Source of the DNA: Actinomycetes bacterium
GTDB taxonomy: Bacteria; Actinomycetota; Acidimicrobiia; Acidimicrobiales; RAAP-2
Assembly: GCA_021791845.1 (NCBI GenBank)
Contig: JAJYVT010000005.1
Location: forward strand, 16,219 to 80,218
Reading direction: 5' to 3'
Length of the DNA: 64,000 bases
Shown: positions 41,887-50,246 of the stretch, one piece after another
Numbering within the stretch: position 1 is the first letter of the stretch
Layout: each line of letters begins with the position of its first letter
Notes under the pieces: generated by a model
What the model was told of the DNA's origin: nothing
Databases searched by the model: none
The model's input: only the letters and a program-made list of their open reading frames with translations
Position numbers and translations under genes: made by a program

Positions 41887-43730
41887 CTGACGTGATCGCC
41901 CCTCCCGCCGGCGGCGGCGGCGGCGCCCTCATCCCGGGCGCGGGCACCGACCACCTGGCGCATCCGCACGAGGAGCACGGCCCCTCGGGGCTCATGAAGT
42001 GGATCACGACCACCGACCACAAGGTGATCGGTCTCAGCTACATGATCACCGCCGTCGCGCTCTTCTACATCGCCGGCCTGCTGGCGCTCGGCATCCGGGT
42101 CCAGCTCACGACACCGGCCGGCACCTTCATCTCGTTCCAGCAGTACAACCAGCTCTTCACGATGCACGGCAGCATCATGCTGTACCTGTTCGCCGGTCCC
42201 TTCGCCTTCGGCGGCCTGGCCAACTACGTGGTGCCCCTCCAGATCGGCGCCCCGGACATGGCCTTCCCCCGCCTGAACGCCCTGTCCTACTGGCTCTTCC
42301 TCGGCGGCTCCACCACGATGCTGCTCGGCTTCGCCACCTCGGGCGGCGCCGCCGACTTCGGCTGGGTCGCCTACGCGCCGCTGTCGACCTCCACCTACAC
42401 GCCGGGGACCGGCGAGGACCTGTGGATCATGGCCCTGGTCCTCACCGGGTTCTCCGCCATCTTCACCGGCGTCAACCTGGTGGCCACGATCTTCTACCTG
42501 CGAGCCCCGGGCATGACCATGTTCCGCATGCCGATCTTCACCTGGAACATGCTGGTGACCGGGATCCTGATCCTGATCGCCTTCCCGGTGCTGACGGCGG
42601 CGCTCGTGATGCTGTTCGCCGACCGGCACTTCGGGACGATGATCTATGCGGTCACGGGCTGTCATACCGTCACCGGTGCGCCGGACGCCCATGCCTGCGG
42701 ATCGGCGGTGCTGTGGCAGAACCTCTTCTGGTTCTTCGGCCATCCCGAGGTGTACATCCTGGCCTTGCCGTACTTCGGCATCGTGACCGAGATCTTCCCG
42801 GTCTTCTCCCGCAAGCCGGTCTTCGGCTACAAGGGGATGGTCTTCGCCACCATGTCGATCGCCGCCCTGTCCACCGGGGTGTGGGCGCACCACATGTTCA
42901 CCACCGGAACGGTGCTGCTGCCGTTCTTCTCGCTGATGAGCCTGCTCATCGCCGTCCCCACCGGGATCAAGTTCTTCAACTGGATCGGCACGATGTGGCG
43001 GGGGCAGCTCGTCTACAAGACGCCGATGCTGATGTCGATCGGCTTCCTGTTCGCCTTCCTGATGGGCGGCGTCACGGGCGTCATGCTGGCCTCACCGCCG
43101 ATCGACTTCTTCGTCCACACAACGTACTTCGTGGTCGCCCACTTCCATCAGGTGCTCTTCGGCTCGGCGGTGTTCGGCGGGTTCGCCGGGCTCTACTACT
43201 GGTATCCCAAGATGTTCGGCCGGATGCTGAACGACACGCTCGGCAAGTGGCACTTCTGGCTGCTCTTCATCGGGTTCTGGGTGACGTTCATGCCCCAGTA
43301 CATCCTCGGCCTGCACGGCATGCCGCGGCGCGTCGCCAGCTACCCCGCCCACCTCGGGTGGCAGTCCCTCAACATCGCGTCCACGATCGGCGCCTTCATG
43401 ATCGCCACCTCGTTCCTGTTCCTCCTGGCCAACTTCTGGGTGTCCTGGCGCTACCCCGTGCCGGCGGGCGACAACCCGTGGGACGCCCACACGCTCGAGT
43501 GGTTCACCACCTCGCCGCCGCCGCACCACAACTACACGCACCTACCGACCATCCGGTCCGAGCGGCCCACGTGGGACTACAACCACCCGGAGGCCCCGAC
43601 CATCCGGCACGGCGGCCCGTCGGGGCCCGGGCACCCCAACGGCCACGGGCCCATCGGCTCGGGCAACGGGGGGCCGCCGGGGGGCGGTGACGGCTCCGCC
43701 GGGGCCCGGCAGGGGGTGCCGGCGTCATGA
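41883..43730 (+). CDS. ctaD: Cytochrome c oxidase subunit I
   Basis: A 615-residue, 12-helix haem-copper subunit. Low-spin haem ligand [10 protein letters not shown]; CuB and cross-linked Tyr site [16 protein letters not shown]; CuB pair WAHHMF; haem ligands VVAHFH. The K-channel ([11 protein letters not shown]) is intact. The canonical [13 protein letters not shown] is [13 protein letters not shown] here: the Asp that binds the Mg/Mn ion is Thr, matching the loss in subunit II. The C-terminal tail is Gly/Pro/His-rich. GTG 41883 overlaps ctaC and the stop overlaps ctaF (ATGA). Confidence 0.96.
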   Translation: MTDVIAPPAGGGGGALIPGAGTDHLAHPHEEHGPSGLMKWITTTDHKVIGLSYMITAVALFYIAGLLALGIRVQLTTPAGTFISFQQYNQLFTMHGSIMLYLFAGPFAFGGLANYVVPLQIGAPDMAFPRLNALSYWLFLGGSTTMLLGFATSGGAADFGWVAYAPLSTSTYTPGTGEDLWIMALVLTGFSAIFTGVNLVATIFYLRAPGMTMFRMPIFTWNMLVTGILILIAFPVLTAALVMLFADRHFGTMIYAVTGCHTVTGAPDAHACGSAVLWQNLFWFFGHPEVYILALPYFGIVTEIFPVFSRKPVFGYKGMVFATMSIAALSTGVWAHHMFTTGTVLLPFFSLMSLLIAVPTGIKFFNWIGTMWRGQLVYKTPMLMSIGFLFAFLMGGVTGVMLASPPIDFFVHTTYFVVAHFHQVLFGSAVFGGFAGLYYWYPKMFGRMLNDTLGKWHFWLLFIGFWVTFMPQYILGLHGMPRRVASYPAHLGWQSLNIASTIGAFMIATSFLFLLANFWVSWRYPVPAGDNPWDAHTLEWFTTSPPPHHNYTHLPTIRSERPTWDYNHPEAPTIRHGGPSGPGHPNGHGPIGSGNGGPPGGGDGSAGARQGVPAS

Positions 43731-44164
43731 AGATCGAGTCGACCTTCCTGATCGGCGTCGGGATCTTCTTCGGCTGCGTCGCCGCCATCTACTGGTTCTT
43801 GAGCTACGAGGACGCCGGCGGCATGATGCTGGTCGGCACCTGCCTCCTCGGACTGGTCCCCGGCAGCTACTACTTCTTCTGGCACCGCCGGTTCCGGGGG
43901 CACAAGTACTTCTTCTGGGGCAAGACCGAGCGCGTGGTGGGCACACGGCCCGAGGACCGACCGGACGCCACGATCGCTGACGGGGCGGGCGTCATCAGCT
44001 CGTTCCCCGGCGGGAGCGTGTGGCCGTTCATCCTCGGGATGGGGGCGTTCGTGCTCCTGCTCTCGTTCGTGTTCGGCGTCTGGCTGGCCATGGTCGGCGG
44101 CTCCGTCATCCTGACCGCGCTCGTCGGCGTGACGGCCGAGAGCCGGCGGGGCGGCACCCACTGA
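43727..44164 (+). CDS. ctaF: Cytochrome c oxidase subunit 4, actinobacterial type
   Basis: A 145-residue small oxidase subunit with two hydrophobic segments at each end. The N-terminal pair ([53 protein letters not shown]) has the EDAGG...[19 protein letters not shown] pattern typical of CtaF in actinobacteria. It has no metal ligands and stabilises the bc1-aa3 supercomplex. The ATG overlaps the ctaD stop. It is the last gene of this operon. Confidence 0.92.
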   Translation: MKIESTFLIGVGIFFGCVAAIYWFLSYEDAGGMMLVGTCLLGLVPGSYYFFWHRRFRGHKYFFWGKTERVVGTRPEDRPDATIADGAGVISSFPGGSVWPFILGMGAFVLLLSFVFGVWLAMVGGSVILTALVGVTAESRRGGTH

Positions 44165-44236
44165 CCCGGCGCGGCGCGGTTGCAGTCGCTGACCCGGCGC
44201 TGACCAGCCGCTGACCGGCGGCGGGTCAGCCGCGAA

Positions 44237-44259
44237 GCCCGGCCCTCGCTGAGCCGGGC
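44237..44259. terminator. Hairpin between ctaF and the convergent PEP-synthase-like gene
   Basis: Arms GCCCGGC (44237-44243) and GCCGGGC (44253-44259) with a 9-nt loop; a second 7-bp stem (GCTGACC/GGTCAGC) lies just upstream. Both genes end here, so a bidirectional terminator is plausible. Confidence 0.4.
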
Positions 44260-44263
44260 GCCC

Positions 44264-45952
44264 TCACGGCCCGAGCACGTGGACGTCACCCCCGTCGCCG
44301 TCGACCAGCACGAGCGACCCGGCGCCGCCGAGCGCCAAGGGGCCGGTCCCGACCACGGCCGGCACGCGCCGGGCCCTGGCGACGTCGACGAGGTGGGCGG
44401 CCGGGCTCCCCGACTCGGCCACCACGGCGGACGCGACCCACAGCGCCGGGGCAGCCTGCGGGAAGGGGCGCTCGAGGACGACCACGTCGCCCGGCACCAC
44501 CTGACGAAGGTCGGCCCCTGAGGCGAGGCGCCGGCCCCACCCCGCCGCCCGGCCGGGCGCCGCCGCCTCTCCCCTCACCGCCCGGCCCCAGCGCCCGACC
44601 GAGGCCTGCACCAGCGGCTGCCACCGGAGGGACCGGAAGCGGTGGGCGTGCCAGCCGGCGGCCTCGGGACGGACCAGGCGCGACCGCACCTCCTCGACCG
44701 ACAGCGCCCAGAGCTGCTCGCCGTGGGCGAGGGCGCCGGCCTCCCGGAGGCCGCGCCCGCACGCGTCGATCCCCTCCAGGACCCGCGCCTGCTCGGCCAA
44801 CGGGACCCGGCGGACCCGGCCGAGCACGTCGAGGTCGCCCGCGGCCACCCGGCCGGTCAGCCGCGCCGCCGCCGCGGCCACGTCGGCCGCCGGCGCACCC
44901 GCGGTCCCCATGGCTTCGGCGACGAGCGACCGTGCGGCCTCCACCGTGCGGTCGAAGCTGCCGAGCAGGTCCCCGCCGCCTCCGGGACCCGCTGAGCCCG
45001 CAGGTCCTCCGGGGCCACGGCTCCCGGCACGCTCGCCGGCACCCCACGTCTCGCCGGCCCCGTCCTCCGGCAGGCACCCGAGCAGCCAGGGGAGCACCAG
45101 CTCGTCGCCCAGCGGCCCGCCGAAGCGAGCCACGGCCCGCGCCACCCTCGGCGTGACCGCAGAAGCGGCGGCGCCTTCGGGGAGGGCCGCAGCAACCGGG
45201 GCGTGGGGCTGACCCCGGTCCGGGCCCTCCATGCCGTCCCTCCGGACCTGGAGCAGCACCGGGGCGTCGTCCACGATGGCCCACTCCACGGTGACCGGCA
45301 CCCCCTCGCCGGCCCGCCGGGCGAGGTCGGCGACGGCCCGGACCCACGCCGGAGGCAGCGCGTCCCCCGTCGACCACCCGGCGAGGAGAGGTGCCGGCGA
45401 TCCCCGCACGCCGACCACGTGGACGTCGGCGTCGGCGCCGACCCTGGCGATGCCGCCCGCCTGCGGCTCGACCATGGGCTGGACGAGCACGGCGGGGCAG
45501 ACGTCGGCCGGCCGGGCGCCGGTGCGGGCGCACCGTTCGAGGACCGCAGGGGTGAGGGCGGCCGCCCAGCAGCCGGCCACGGCCGTCGGCAGCTCGTCCG
45601 GTTGCACGTCGAGGAAGGAGGTGAAGGCGCCGGCCCACGCCGGGTCGTCCTCTGCGACCGAGGACGACCGCACGGCGAGCCGCGGCCCGAGGCGCCCGGC
45701 GGCGCGCACGGCCGGCCCGAGATCGATCGCCCGGGCCGCCTCCATCAGGGCGAGCGCGGCGGCGTGCGGCCCGGCCGTCCGGACCGAGGCGACCAGGGAG
45801 GCGACCAGCCCCCGCCCCTCGTCCGCCGGGACCACGAACCCCGGCAGGACGGGCAGCCCGCGGCGCCGGGCGCGGCCGAGGGCCGCCGCCTTGGCCCCGA
45901 CGGTCGAGCCCAGCGCCCCGGCAGCGTCCAGGTCGACGAGGTCCGGCGGCAC
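44264..45952 (-). CDS. PEP-synthase/PPDK-like phosphotransferase without the PEP-binding barrel
   Basis: A 562-residue protein. The N-terminal 250 residues match the PPDK/PEP-synthase ATP-binding domain: STVGAKAAALGRARRRGLPVLPGFVVP, RLAVRSSSVAEDDPAWAGAFTSFLDV, VLVQPMVEPQAGGIARVG, VEWAIVDDAPVLLQVR. A middle helical region of about 200 residues follows, then a phosphohistidine swivel domain near the end (SGSPAAHLVDVARARRVPAVVG, His present). The PEP/pyruvate TIM barrel of true PEP synthase is absent. This ATP-binding / middle / His-domain order is that of rifampin phosphotransferase, but shorter. GTG 45952 lies 5 nt after the upstream stop. Confidence 0.75.
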   Translation of the reverse strand: MPPDLVDLDAAGALGSTVGAKAAALGRARRRGLPVLPGFVVPADEGRGLVASLVASVRTAGPHAAALALMEAARAIDLGPAVRAAGRLGPRLAVRSSSVAEDDPAWAGAFTSFLDVQPDELPTAVAGCWAAALTPAVLERCARTGARPADVCPAVLVQPMVEPQAGGIARVGADADVHVVGVRGSPAPLLAGWSTGDALPPAWVRAVADLARRAGEGVPVTVEWAIVDDAPVLLQVRRDGMEGPDRGQPHAPVAAALPEGAAASAVTPRVARAVARFGGPLGDELVLPWLLGCLPEDGAGETWGAGERAGSRGPGGPAGSAGPGGGGDLLGSFDRTVEAARSLVAEAMGTAGAPAADVAAAAARLTGRVAAGDLDVLGRVRRVPLAEQARVLEGIDACGRGLREAGALAHGEQLWALSVEEVRSRLVRPEAAGWHAHRFRSLRWQPLVQASVGRWGRAVRGEAAAPGRAAGWGRRLASGADLRQVVPGDVVVLERPFPQAAPALWVASAVVAESGSPAAHLVDVARARRVPAVVGTGPLALGGAGSLVLVDGDGGDVHVLGP

Positions 45953-45957
45953 GGCTC

Positions 45958-47025
45958 TCAGGGACCCGGTCGGACGGCGTAGTCCACGGGCTCGCCGGCG
46001 ACCGCCTTGACCACCTGCGTCGCCGCCTTCCGTTGCGACTCGCGGATCGACGCCTCCGAGTAGTAGGCGACGTGCGGCGTCACGAGCAGGTTGGGGACGT
46101 CGCCCAGCCGGGACGCGTCGGGCGGCTCCGACTCGAAGACGTCGAGGCCGGCACCTCCGAGCACGCCCGACCGCAACGCCGCCACGACGTCGTCCAGGCG
46201 GACGAGCGGTCCCCGAGAGGTGTTCACCAGGATGGCCCCCGGCCGCATCACGGCGAGCCGGCCGGCGTCGATCAGGCCGCGCGTCGCCTCGGTCAGCGGG
46301 CAGTGGAGCGACACGACGTCGCTCGAGGCGAGGAGGTCGTCGAGCCCGACCAGCGCGACCCCGCCGTCGCCGGGAGCAGCCCCCGGGGTCGAGCCCGGCA
46401 CAGCCCCCGGGGTCGAGCCCGGCGTCGGGGCCGCGTCCACGTAGGGGTCGTGGGCGAGGACGCGCATCCCGAGCGCCCGCGCGCCGGTCGCGACCCGGCG
46501 CGCGATGCGGCCGAAGCCGACGAGGCCCAGCGTCAGCTCGGACGGCCGGGCCATGGGCCGCAGGTTGCCGACGCCCCAGCCGCCCGAGAGGACCTCGGCG
46601 TGGCCCGCGGGCAGCCGCCGCAGGAGCGTCAGGGCGAGCGCCAGGGCGTGCGCCGCCACCTCCTCCACGCAGTAGTCGGGCACGTTGGTGACGACGATGC
46701 CCCGCTCGGCCGCCGCCGCCACGTCCACGTTGTCGACCCCGATGCCGTACCGCGCGATGACCCGGCACCGGTCGAGCCGCTCGATGTCGGCCCGGCCCAG
46801 TGCGAAGTAGGTGGTGAGGACGGCGTCGGCGCCCGAGGCCGCATCCAGCACGGCTGTGCGGTCGCCCGTCGCCACGTCCAGGCGGCCGCCATGGCCCTCG
46901 ATGATCTCGCGCTCGATCGCGGTGTCGGGGAACACCTGGTCCGTGAGGACCACCTGGAACCCGCGCCCCTGGAACCCGCGCCCCTGGACCTCGCTCACCG
47001 GGAGCCTCCCTTCGTGTCGCGCCAT
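45958..47025 (-). CDS. C-terminal-binding-protein-like D-2-hydroxyacid dehydrogenase
   Basis: A 355-residue NAD-dependent 2-hydroxyacid dehydrogenase. The NAD loop is LGLVGFGRIARRVATGARALG; catalytic residues sit in NTSRGPLV (Arg), DVFESEPP (Glu) and TPHVAYYS (His). RYGIGVDNVDVAAAAERGIVVTNVPDYCVEEVAAHALAL is typical of the CtBP-like subgroup. Two in-frame expansions are seen: GRGFQ repeated at the N-terminus and a PGSTPGA(V/A) repeat (DNA 46379-46425) inserted after the NAD loop. Second-last gene of the minus-strand operon; the substrate is unknown. Confidence 0.88.
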   Translation of the reverse strand: MARHEGRLPVSEVQGRGFQGRGFQVVLTDQVFPDTAIEREIIEGHGGRLDVATGDRTAVLDAASGADAVLTTYFALGRADIERLDRCRVIARYGIGVDNVDVAAAAERGIVVTNVPDYCVEEVAAHALALALTLLRRLPAGHAEVLSGGWGVGNLRPMARPSELTLGLVGFGRIARRVATGARALGMRVLAHDPYVDAAPTPGSTPGAVPGSTPGAAPGDGGVALVGLDDLLASSDVVSLHCPLTEATRGLIDAGRLAVMRPGAILVNTSRGPLVRLDDVVAALRSGVLGGAGLDVFESEPPDASRLGDVPNLLVTPHVAYYSEASIRESQRKAATQVVKAVAGEPVDYAVRPGP

Positions 47026-47071
47026 GGCCGTCGCCCGGGTGCTCCGGGCGCCGGTCTCCGACCGGTCCGGG

Positions 47072-48088
47072 TCACCGGGCCGATGCGGCCGGGCCGAAGA
47101 CCACCTTCAGCCGGTCCCGACGGTCGCCCCAGGACGCGAACACGGCCGGCGCGGCAGCGAGCGGCAGGCGATCGGTCACGAGGGGGGCACCCCGAACCGA
47201 CCCCGACGCCACGAGGGCGATCGCGTCGTCGTAGTCGGCACCGGTGGCCGCCCTCGGGTGGACGACCCGGACCTCCTTGCGGTAGAGCTCGTGCAGCGGC
47301 GCCTCGCTCACGCCGGAAGGCGACGTGCCGAACACGACGACCGTCGAGGCGAAGCCGGCCAGCTCCGCCGCCAGCGCGACGGTGGCACCCGACCCGACCG
47401 CCTCGACGACGACGTCGGCCCCCTCGCCGCCGGTCTCCCCCGCCACCACCTGCGCCGCCTCGTCGGGCGTGCACGTCACGGCGGCTCCGAGCCGCTCGGC
47501 CAGCCGCCGCTTCTCGGGCGACCGCCCCACCCCGACGACGGCGGCGGCCCCCCATGCGTTCAGGAGCTGCACGTGGAGCAGCCCGGAGACGCCGAGGCCG
47601 ACCACGACCGCTCGAGCCCCCGCCACCTGGGGCACGGCGCGCTGCGCGTGCACGCACGTGCCGAGCACCTGGAGCAGCGCGGCGTCGGCGTCGGGGACCG
47701 AGCCGGGCACCACGTGCAGCCGATCGGGCGGTGCCGTCACGAAGTCCGCCAGCCCCCCGTCGACGTCGCGGCCCATCAGCCCGCCCCGGGGGCACAGGTG
47801 GAGGAGGCCGCGCCGGCACGTGCCGCAGGTCCCGCACCAGACGCTCGGGTCCAACAGGACGCGGTCGCCGGTCGCCAGGTGCCCGGGACCCCCGCCCCGG
47901 ACGCGCCCCACGACCTCGTGGCCGATGACCCGGGGCGTGCGGACCGGGACCGACCCGTCCACCACGGCGCGGTCCGTCCCGCACACGCCCACCTGCTCGA
48001 CCTGGACGACGACCAGGTGCTCCTCAGCCTCGAAGGCGATCTCGCGGACCGCAAGCGCTCCCGGTGCGTCCAGCACGACGGCCTGCAC
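47072..48088 (-). CDS. Zinc-binding medium-chain dehydrogenase
   Basis: A 338-residue alcohol/polyol dehydrogenase-type enzyme. Catalytic zinc ligands lie in EQVGVCGTDRAV and RVIGHEVVGRV; the structural zinc cysteines are WCGTCGTCRRGLLHLC. The NAD(P) loop is AVVVGLGVSGLLHVQLLNAWGAAAVVGVGRS. It resembles threonine/sorbitol/glucose dehydrogenases more than ethanol dehydrogenases. It starts 9 nt after the amidohydrolase stop, so it is in the same operon. Confidence 0.88.
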   Translation of the reverse strand: MQAVVLDAPGALAVREIAFEAEEHLVVVQVEQVGVCGTDRAVVDGSVPVRTPRVIGHEVVGRVRGGGPGHLATGDRVLLDPSVWCGTCGTCRRGLLHLCPRGGLMGRDVDGGLADFVTAPPDRLHVVPGSVPDADAALLQVLGTCVHAQRAVPQVAGARAVVVGLGVSGLLHVQLLNAWGAAAVVGVGRSPEKRRLAERLGAAVTCTPDEAAQVVAGETGGEGADVVVEAVGSGATVALAAELAGFASTVVVFGTSPSGVSEAPLHELYRKEVRVVHPRAATGADYDDAIALVASGSVRGAPLVTDRLPLAAAPAVFASWGDRRDRLKVVFGPAASAR

Positions 48089-48097
48089 GGGCGCCGC

Positions 48098-49093
48098 TCA
48101 ACCCTCTGCCGGGACGTCGCCCATGGCGAACAGCCGCTGCGCGTTCTGGGCGATCACCTCCACCGTCGCGGCGTCGAACGCCTGGGCGAGGCGGTCCATC
48201 GGCCGGTCCTCGGCCATGTCGAAGGGCATGTCCGTGCCGAGCAGCACGTGCCCGACCCCGACCCGCTCGGCCAGGAACCGCAGCGCCGCCGTGTCGTGGG
48301 TGAGGGTGTCGAAGTAGAGCTGGCCGAAGGCGGCGCGTACGGCCGCCGCGTCGATCTCGATCTCGGGTCGGACGCCGCAGGCGTGGAGCAGCCGGCCGGC
48401 CTGGTACGGGAAGAAGCCGCCCCCGTGGACCAGGACGAGGCGGATGCCGGGGTGCCGGGCGAGGACGCCCGAGCAGATGAGGCGCTCGACCACGAGGGTG
48501 GTCTCCAGTGGATTGCCGACCACGTTCTGGAAGTAGTACGGCTCGAGGGCGGGGTGCGGCTGGTTGAAGGCGGGGTGGACCAGCACCGGGAGCCCGAGCT
48601 CCTCGGCGTGGCGCCAGAAGGGGGCGAACCGCTCCTCGTCGAGCCTGGACCCGGCGATCGAGGTCCCGACGGCCGCTCCCGCCGCGCCGTCGCCCGCCGC
48701 GGCGCGGTAGGCCGACACCGCGGCGTCGGGGTCCTGCATGGGCAGGTTGGCGAGCCAGCGCAGCCGGCCGGGTGCGGCGGAACAGAACCTGGCCAGGCCG
48801 GCGTTGGCCGCCTCGCACAGCCGGGCGCCGTCGGCCGCCGGCACCTGGTAGAGGAAGAGGGGGGGCGGGGGCGAGACGACGGCGGCAGCCACGCCCCGGG
48901 CGTCCAGGGCGGCGAGCTTGGCCGCCGGGTCGTAGAACGACGCGTCGACGTCGAACGACGCGTGGTGCCCGCTGCGCCAGCGGCCGTCGGCCAGGGTGAC
49001 GCCGTACGCCGGGTCGGCACCCAGCAGGTCGAGTGCCTCGCTCGGCATCACGTGGTTGTGGACGTCGACGCTCACCGCACCCCTCTTCCTCAT
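48098..49093 (-). CDS. Amidohydrolase-2 (ACMSD-like) family protein
   Basis: A 331-residue metal-dependent TIM barrel of the aminocarboxymuconate-semialdehyde decarboxylase superfamily. The HxH metal motif is SVDVHNHVMP at the start; further ligands are in VLVHPAFN, LVLVHGGGFFPYQ and HVLLGTDMPFD. Members decarboxylate or hydrolyse aromatic and related acids. ATG 49093 has GGAG 6 nt upstream; GTG 49075 is an alternative. It lies between the HIBADH-like and zinc dehydrogenase genes in one operon. Confidence 0.9.
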   Translation of the reverse strand: MRKRGAVSVDVHNHVMPSEALDLLGADPAYGVTLADGRWRSGHHASFDVDASFYDPAAKLAALDARGVAAAVVSPPPPLFLYQVPAADGARLCEAANAGLARFCSAAPGRLRWLANLPMQDPDAAVSAYRAAAGDGAAGAAVGTSIAGSRLDEERFAPFWRHAEELGLPVLVHPAFNQPHPALEPYYFQNVVGNPLETTLVVERLICSGVLARHPGIRLVLVHGGGFFPYQAGRLLHACGVRPEIEIDAAAVRAAFGQLYFDTLTHDTAALRFLAERVGVGHVLLGTDMPFDMAEDRPMDRLAQAFDAATVEVIAQNAQRLFAMGDVPAEG

Positions 49094-49131
49094 CCGCTCC
49101 TGCTGGGACCCGGGTCCGTCGCCGTGGCCGC

Positions 49132-50091
49132 TCAGGCCGGCGGACGACGCTCGACGACGGCGTGCACGCTGGCCGGATCGGCGTCCTGCCACCCCGCATC
49201 GCGGGCCTTGGCGTGCAGCGCCGCCGCGGCCTCGAAGACCGGCAGGACGCACCCGGCGCGGTCGGCGAAGTCCCGGATGATCCCGATGTCCTTCATGAAC
49301 GTGCTCACCCGCATGGTCGGCGGCTCGTACTCCTCCGCCACCATCATCGGGCCGCGCACCTCGAGCATCCGGGACGTCCCCGCGCCGGCGACGAGCGCCG
49401 GCAGCGCCACCTGCGGGTCGATCCCCCCGTCGCGCGCCAGCACCAGGGCTTCGGCCGCCGAGGCGTTGTGGACCGTGACGAGATGGTTCGCCACCAGCTT
49501 CAGCCGGGTGCCGTTGCCGAACGGGCCGAGGAAGAACACGGCGCGCCCGCAGGCGGCGAGCAGCGGCTCGGCGGCTCGGGCCGCCTCCTCGCTCCCGCTC
49601 AGGTAGAAGACGGCGTCGCCGCTCGCCATCTGGGCCCCGGTGCCGCTGATCGGGCAGTCCAAGAGCTCGATCGAGACGGCCAAGAGCTGCGCCCGGCCCC
49701 GCTCCTTGGTCTCCAGGGACAGGGTGCTCGTCTCGACGACGACGCGGGCCCGGGCCGGCCCCCCGTCGGTCAGGCCCTCCGTCCCGCCCACGACGCGGTC
49801 GAAGGCGGCCTCCGACGGGAGGGAGAGGACCACCACGTCGGCGGCGGCGGCCACCGCAGCCGGGCTCGCCGCCGGGACGCCCCCGGCCCGCTCGAAGGCG
49901 GCCACCGGCCCCGCCGCGACGTCGTAGCCGACGACGTCGTGGCCGGCGGCGAGGAGGTGGCGTGCCATCGCGCCCCCCATCGTCCCGAGGCCGACCACGC
50001 CGACCACGCCGACCACGCCGACCGCGCCGACGGCGCCGACGGCCGGGCGGTGCGGCCCGCCGGCGGCGCTGTGCGATCCCGTGGGCTCCAT
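49132..50091 (-). CDS. 3-Hydroxyisobutyrate-dehydrogenase-family oxidoreductase
   Basis: A beta-hydroxyacid dehydrogenase of about 319 residues. The NAD loop is VVGLGTMGGAMARHLLAAGHDVVGYD; the substrate motif is LLDCPISGTGAQMASGDAVFYLSG and the catalytic Lys segment is GTRLKLVANHLVTVHNASAAEALVLARDGGID. The residues before the NAD loop are six GV/AVG triplets encoded by a 9-bp tandem repeat. AAGGAGG lies close before the ATG. First gene of the five-gene minus-strand operon and divergent from the CocE-type hydrolase. Confidence 0.9.
   Translation of the reverse strand: MEPTGSHSAAGGPHRPAVGAVGAVGVVGVVGVVGLGTMGGAMARHLLAAGHDVVGYDVAAGPVAAFERAGGVPAASPAAVAAAADVVVLSLPSEAAFDRVVGGTEGLTDGGPARARVVVETSTLSLETKERGRAQLLAVSIELLDCPISGTGAQMASGDAVFYLSGSEEAARAAEPLLAACGRAVFFLGPFGNGTRLKLVANHLVTVHNASAAEALVLARDGGIDPQVALPALVAGAGTSRMLEVRGPMMVAEEYEPPTMRVSTFMKDIGIIRDFADRAGCVLPVFEAAAALHAKARDAGWQDADPASVHAVVERRPPA
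49991..50044. repeat. 9-bp tandem repeat, six copies, in the HIBADH-like gene
   Basis: CCGACCACG three times, then three diverged copies (CCGACCGCG, CCGACGGCG, CCGACGGCC). On the coding strand it encodes a GVV/GAV series that extends the first Rossmann strand. Being a multiple of three, it keeps the frame. Confidence 0.85.
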
Positions 50092-50211
50092 CACCCTCCT
50101 TCCCCACCCTCGCCGGAGGGGGCACGGGGCGCCTCGACCCCGACACCGGCCTCGCGTTCGACGGCCGGCACGCCTGGCGCACCGGCCACGCGGCGCCCGA
50201 GCCGCGCTCCT

Positions 50212-50217
50212 ATCATC
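50212..50217 (+). promoter_or_regulatory. -10 box (TATCAT) for the CocE-type hydrolase gene
   Basis: TATCAT followed by a 29-nt stretch that holds GGAGGC, then ATG 50247. This gene therefore has a normal leader, unlike many others in the window. Confidence 0.45.
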
Positions 50218-50246
50218 GTTGCGCACGTGCGGAGGCAGCCTATTGC

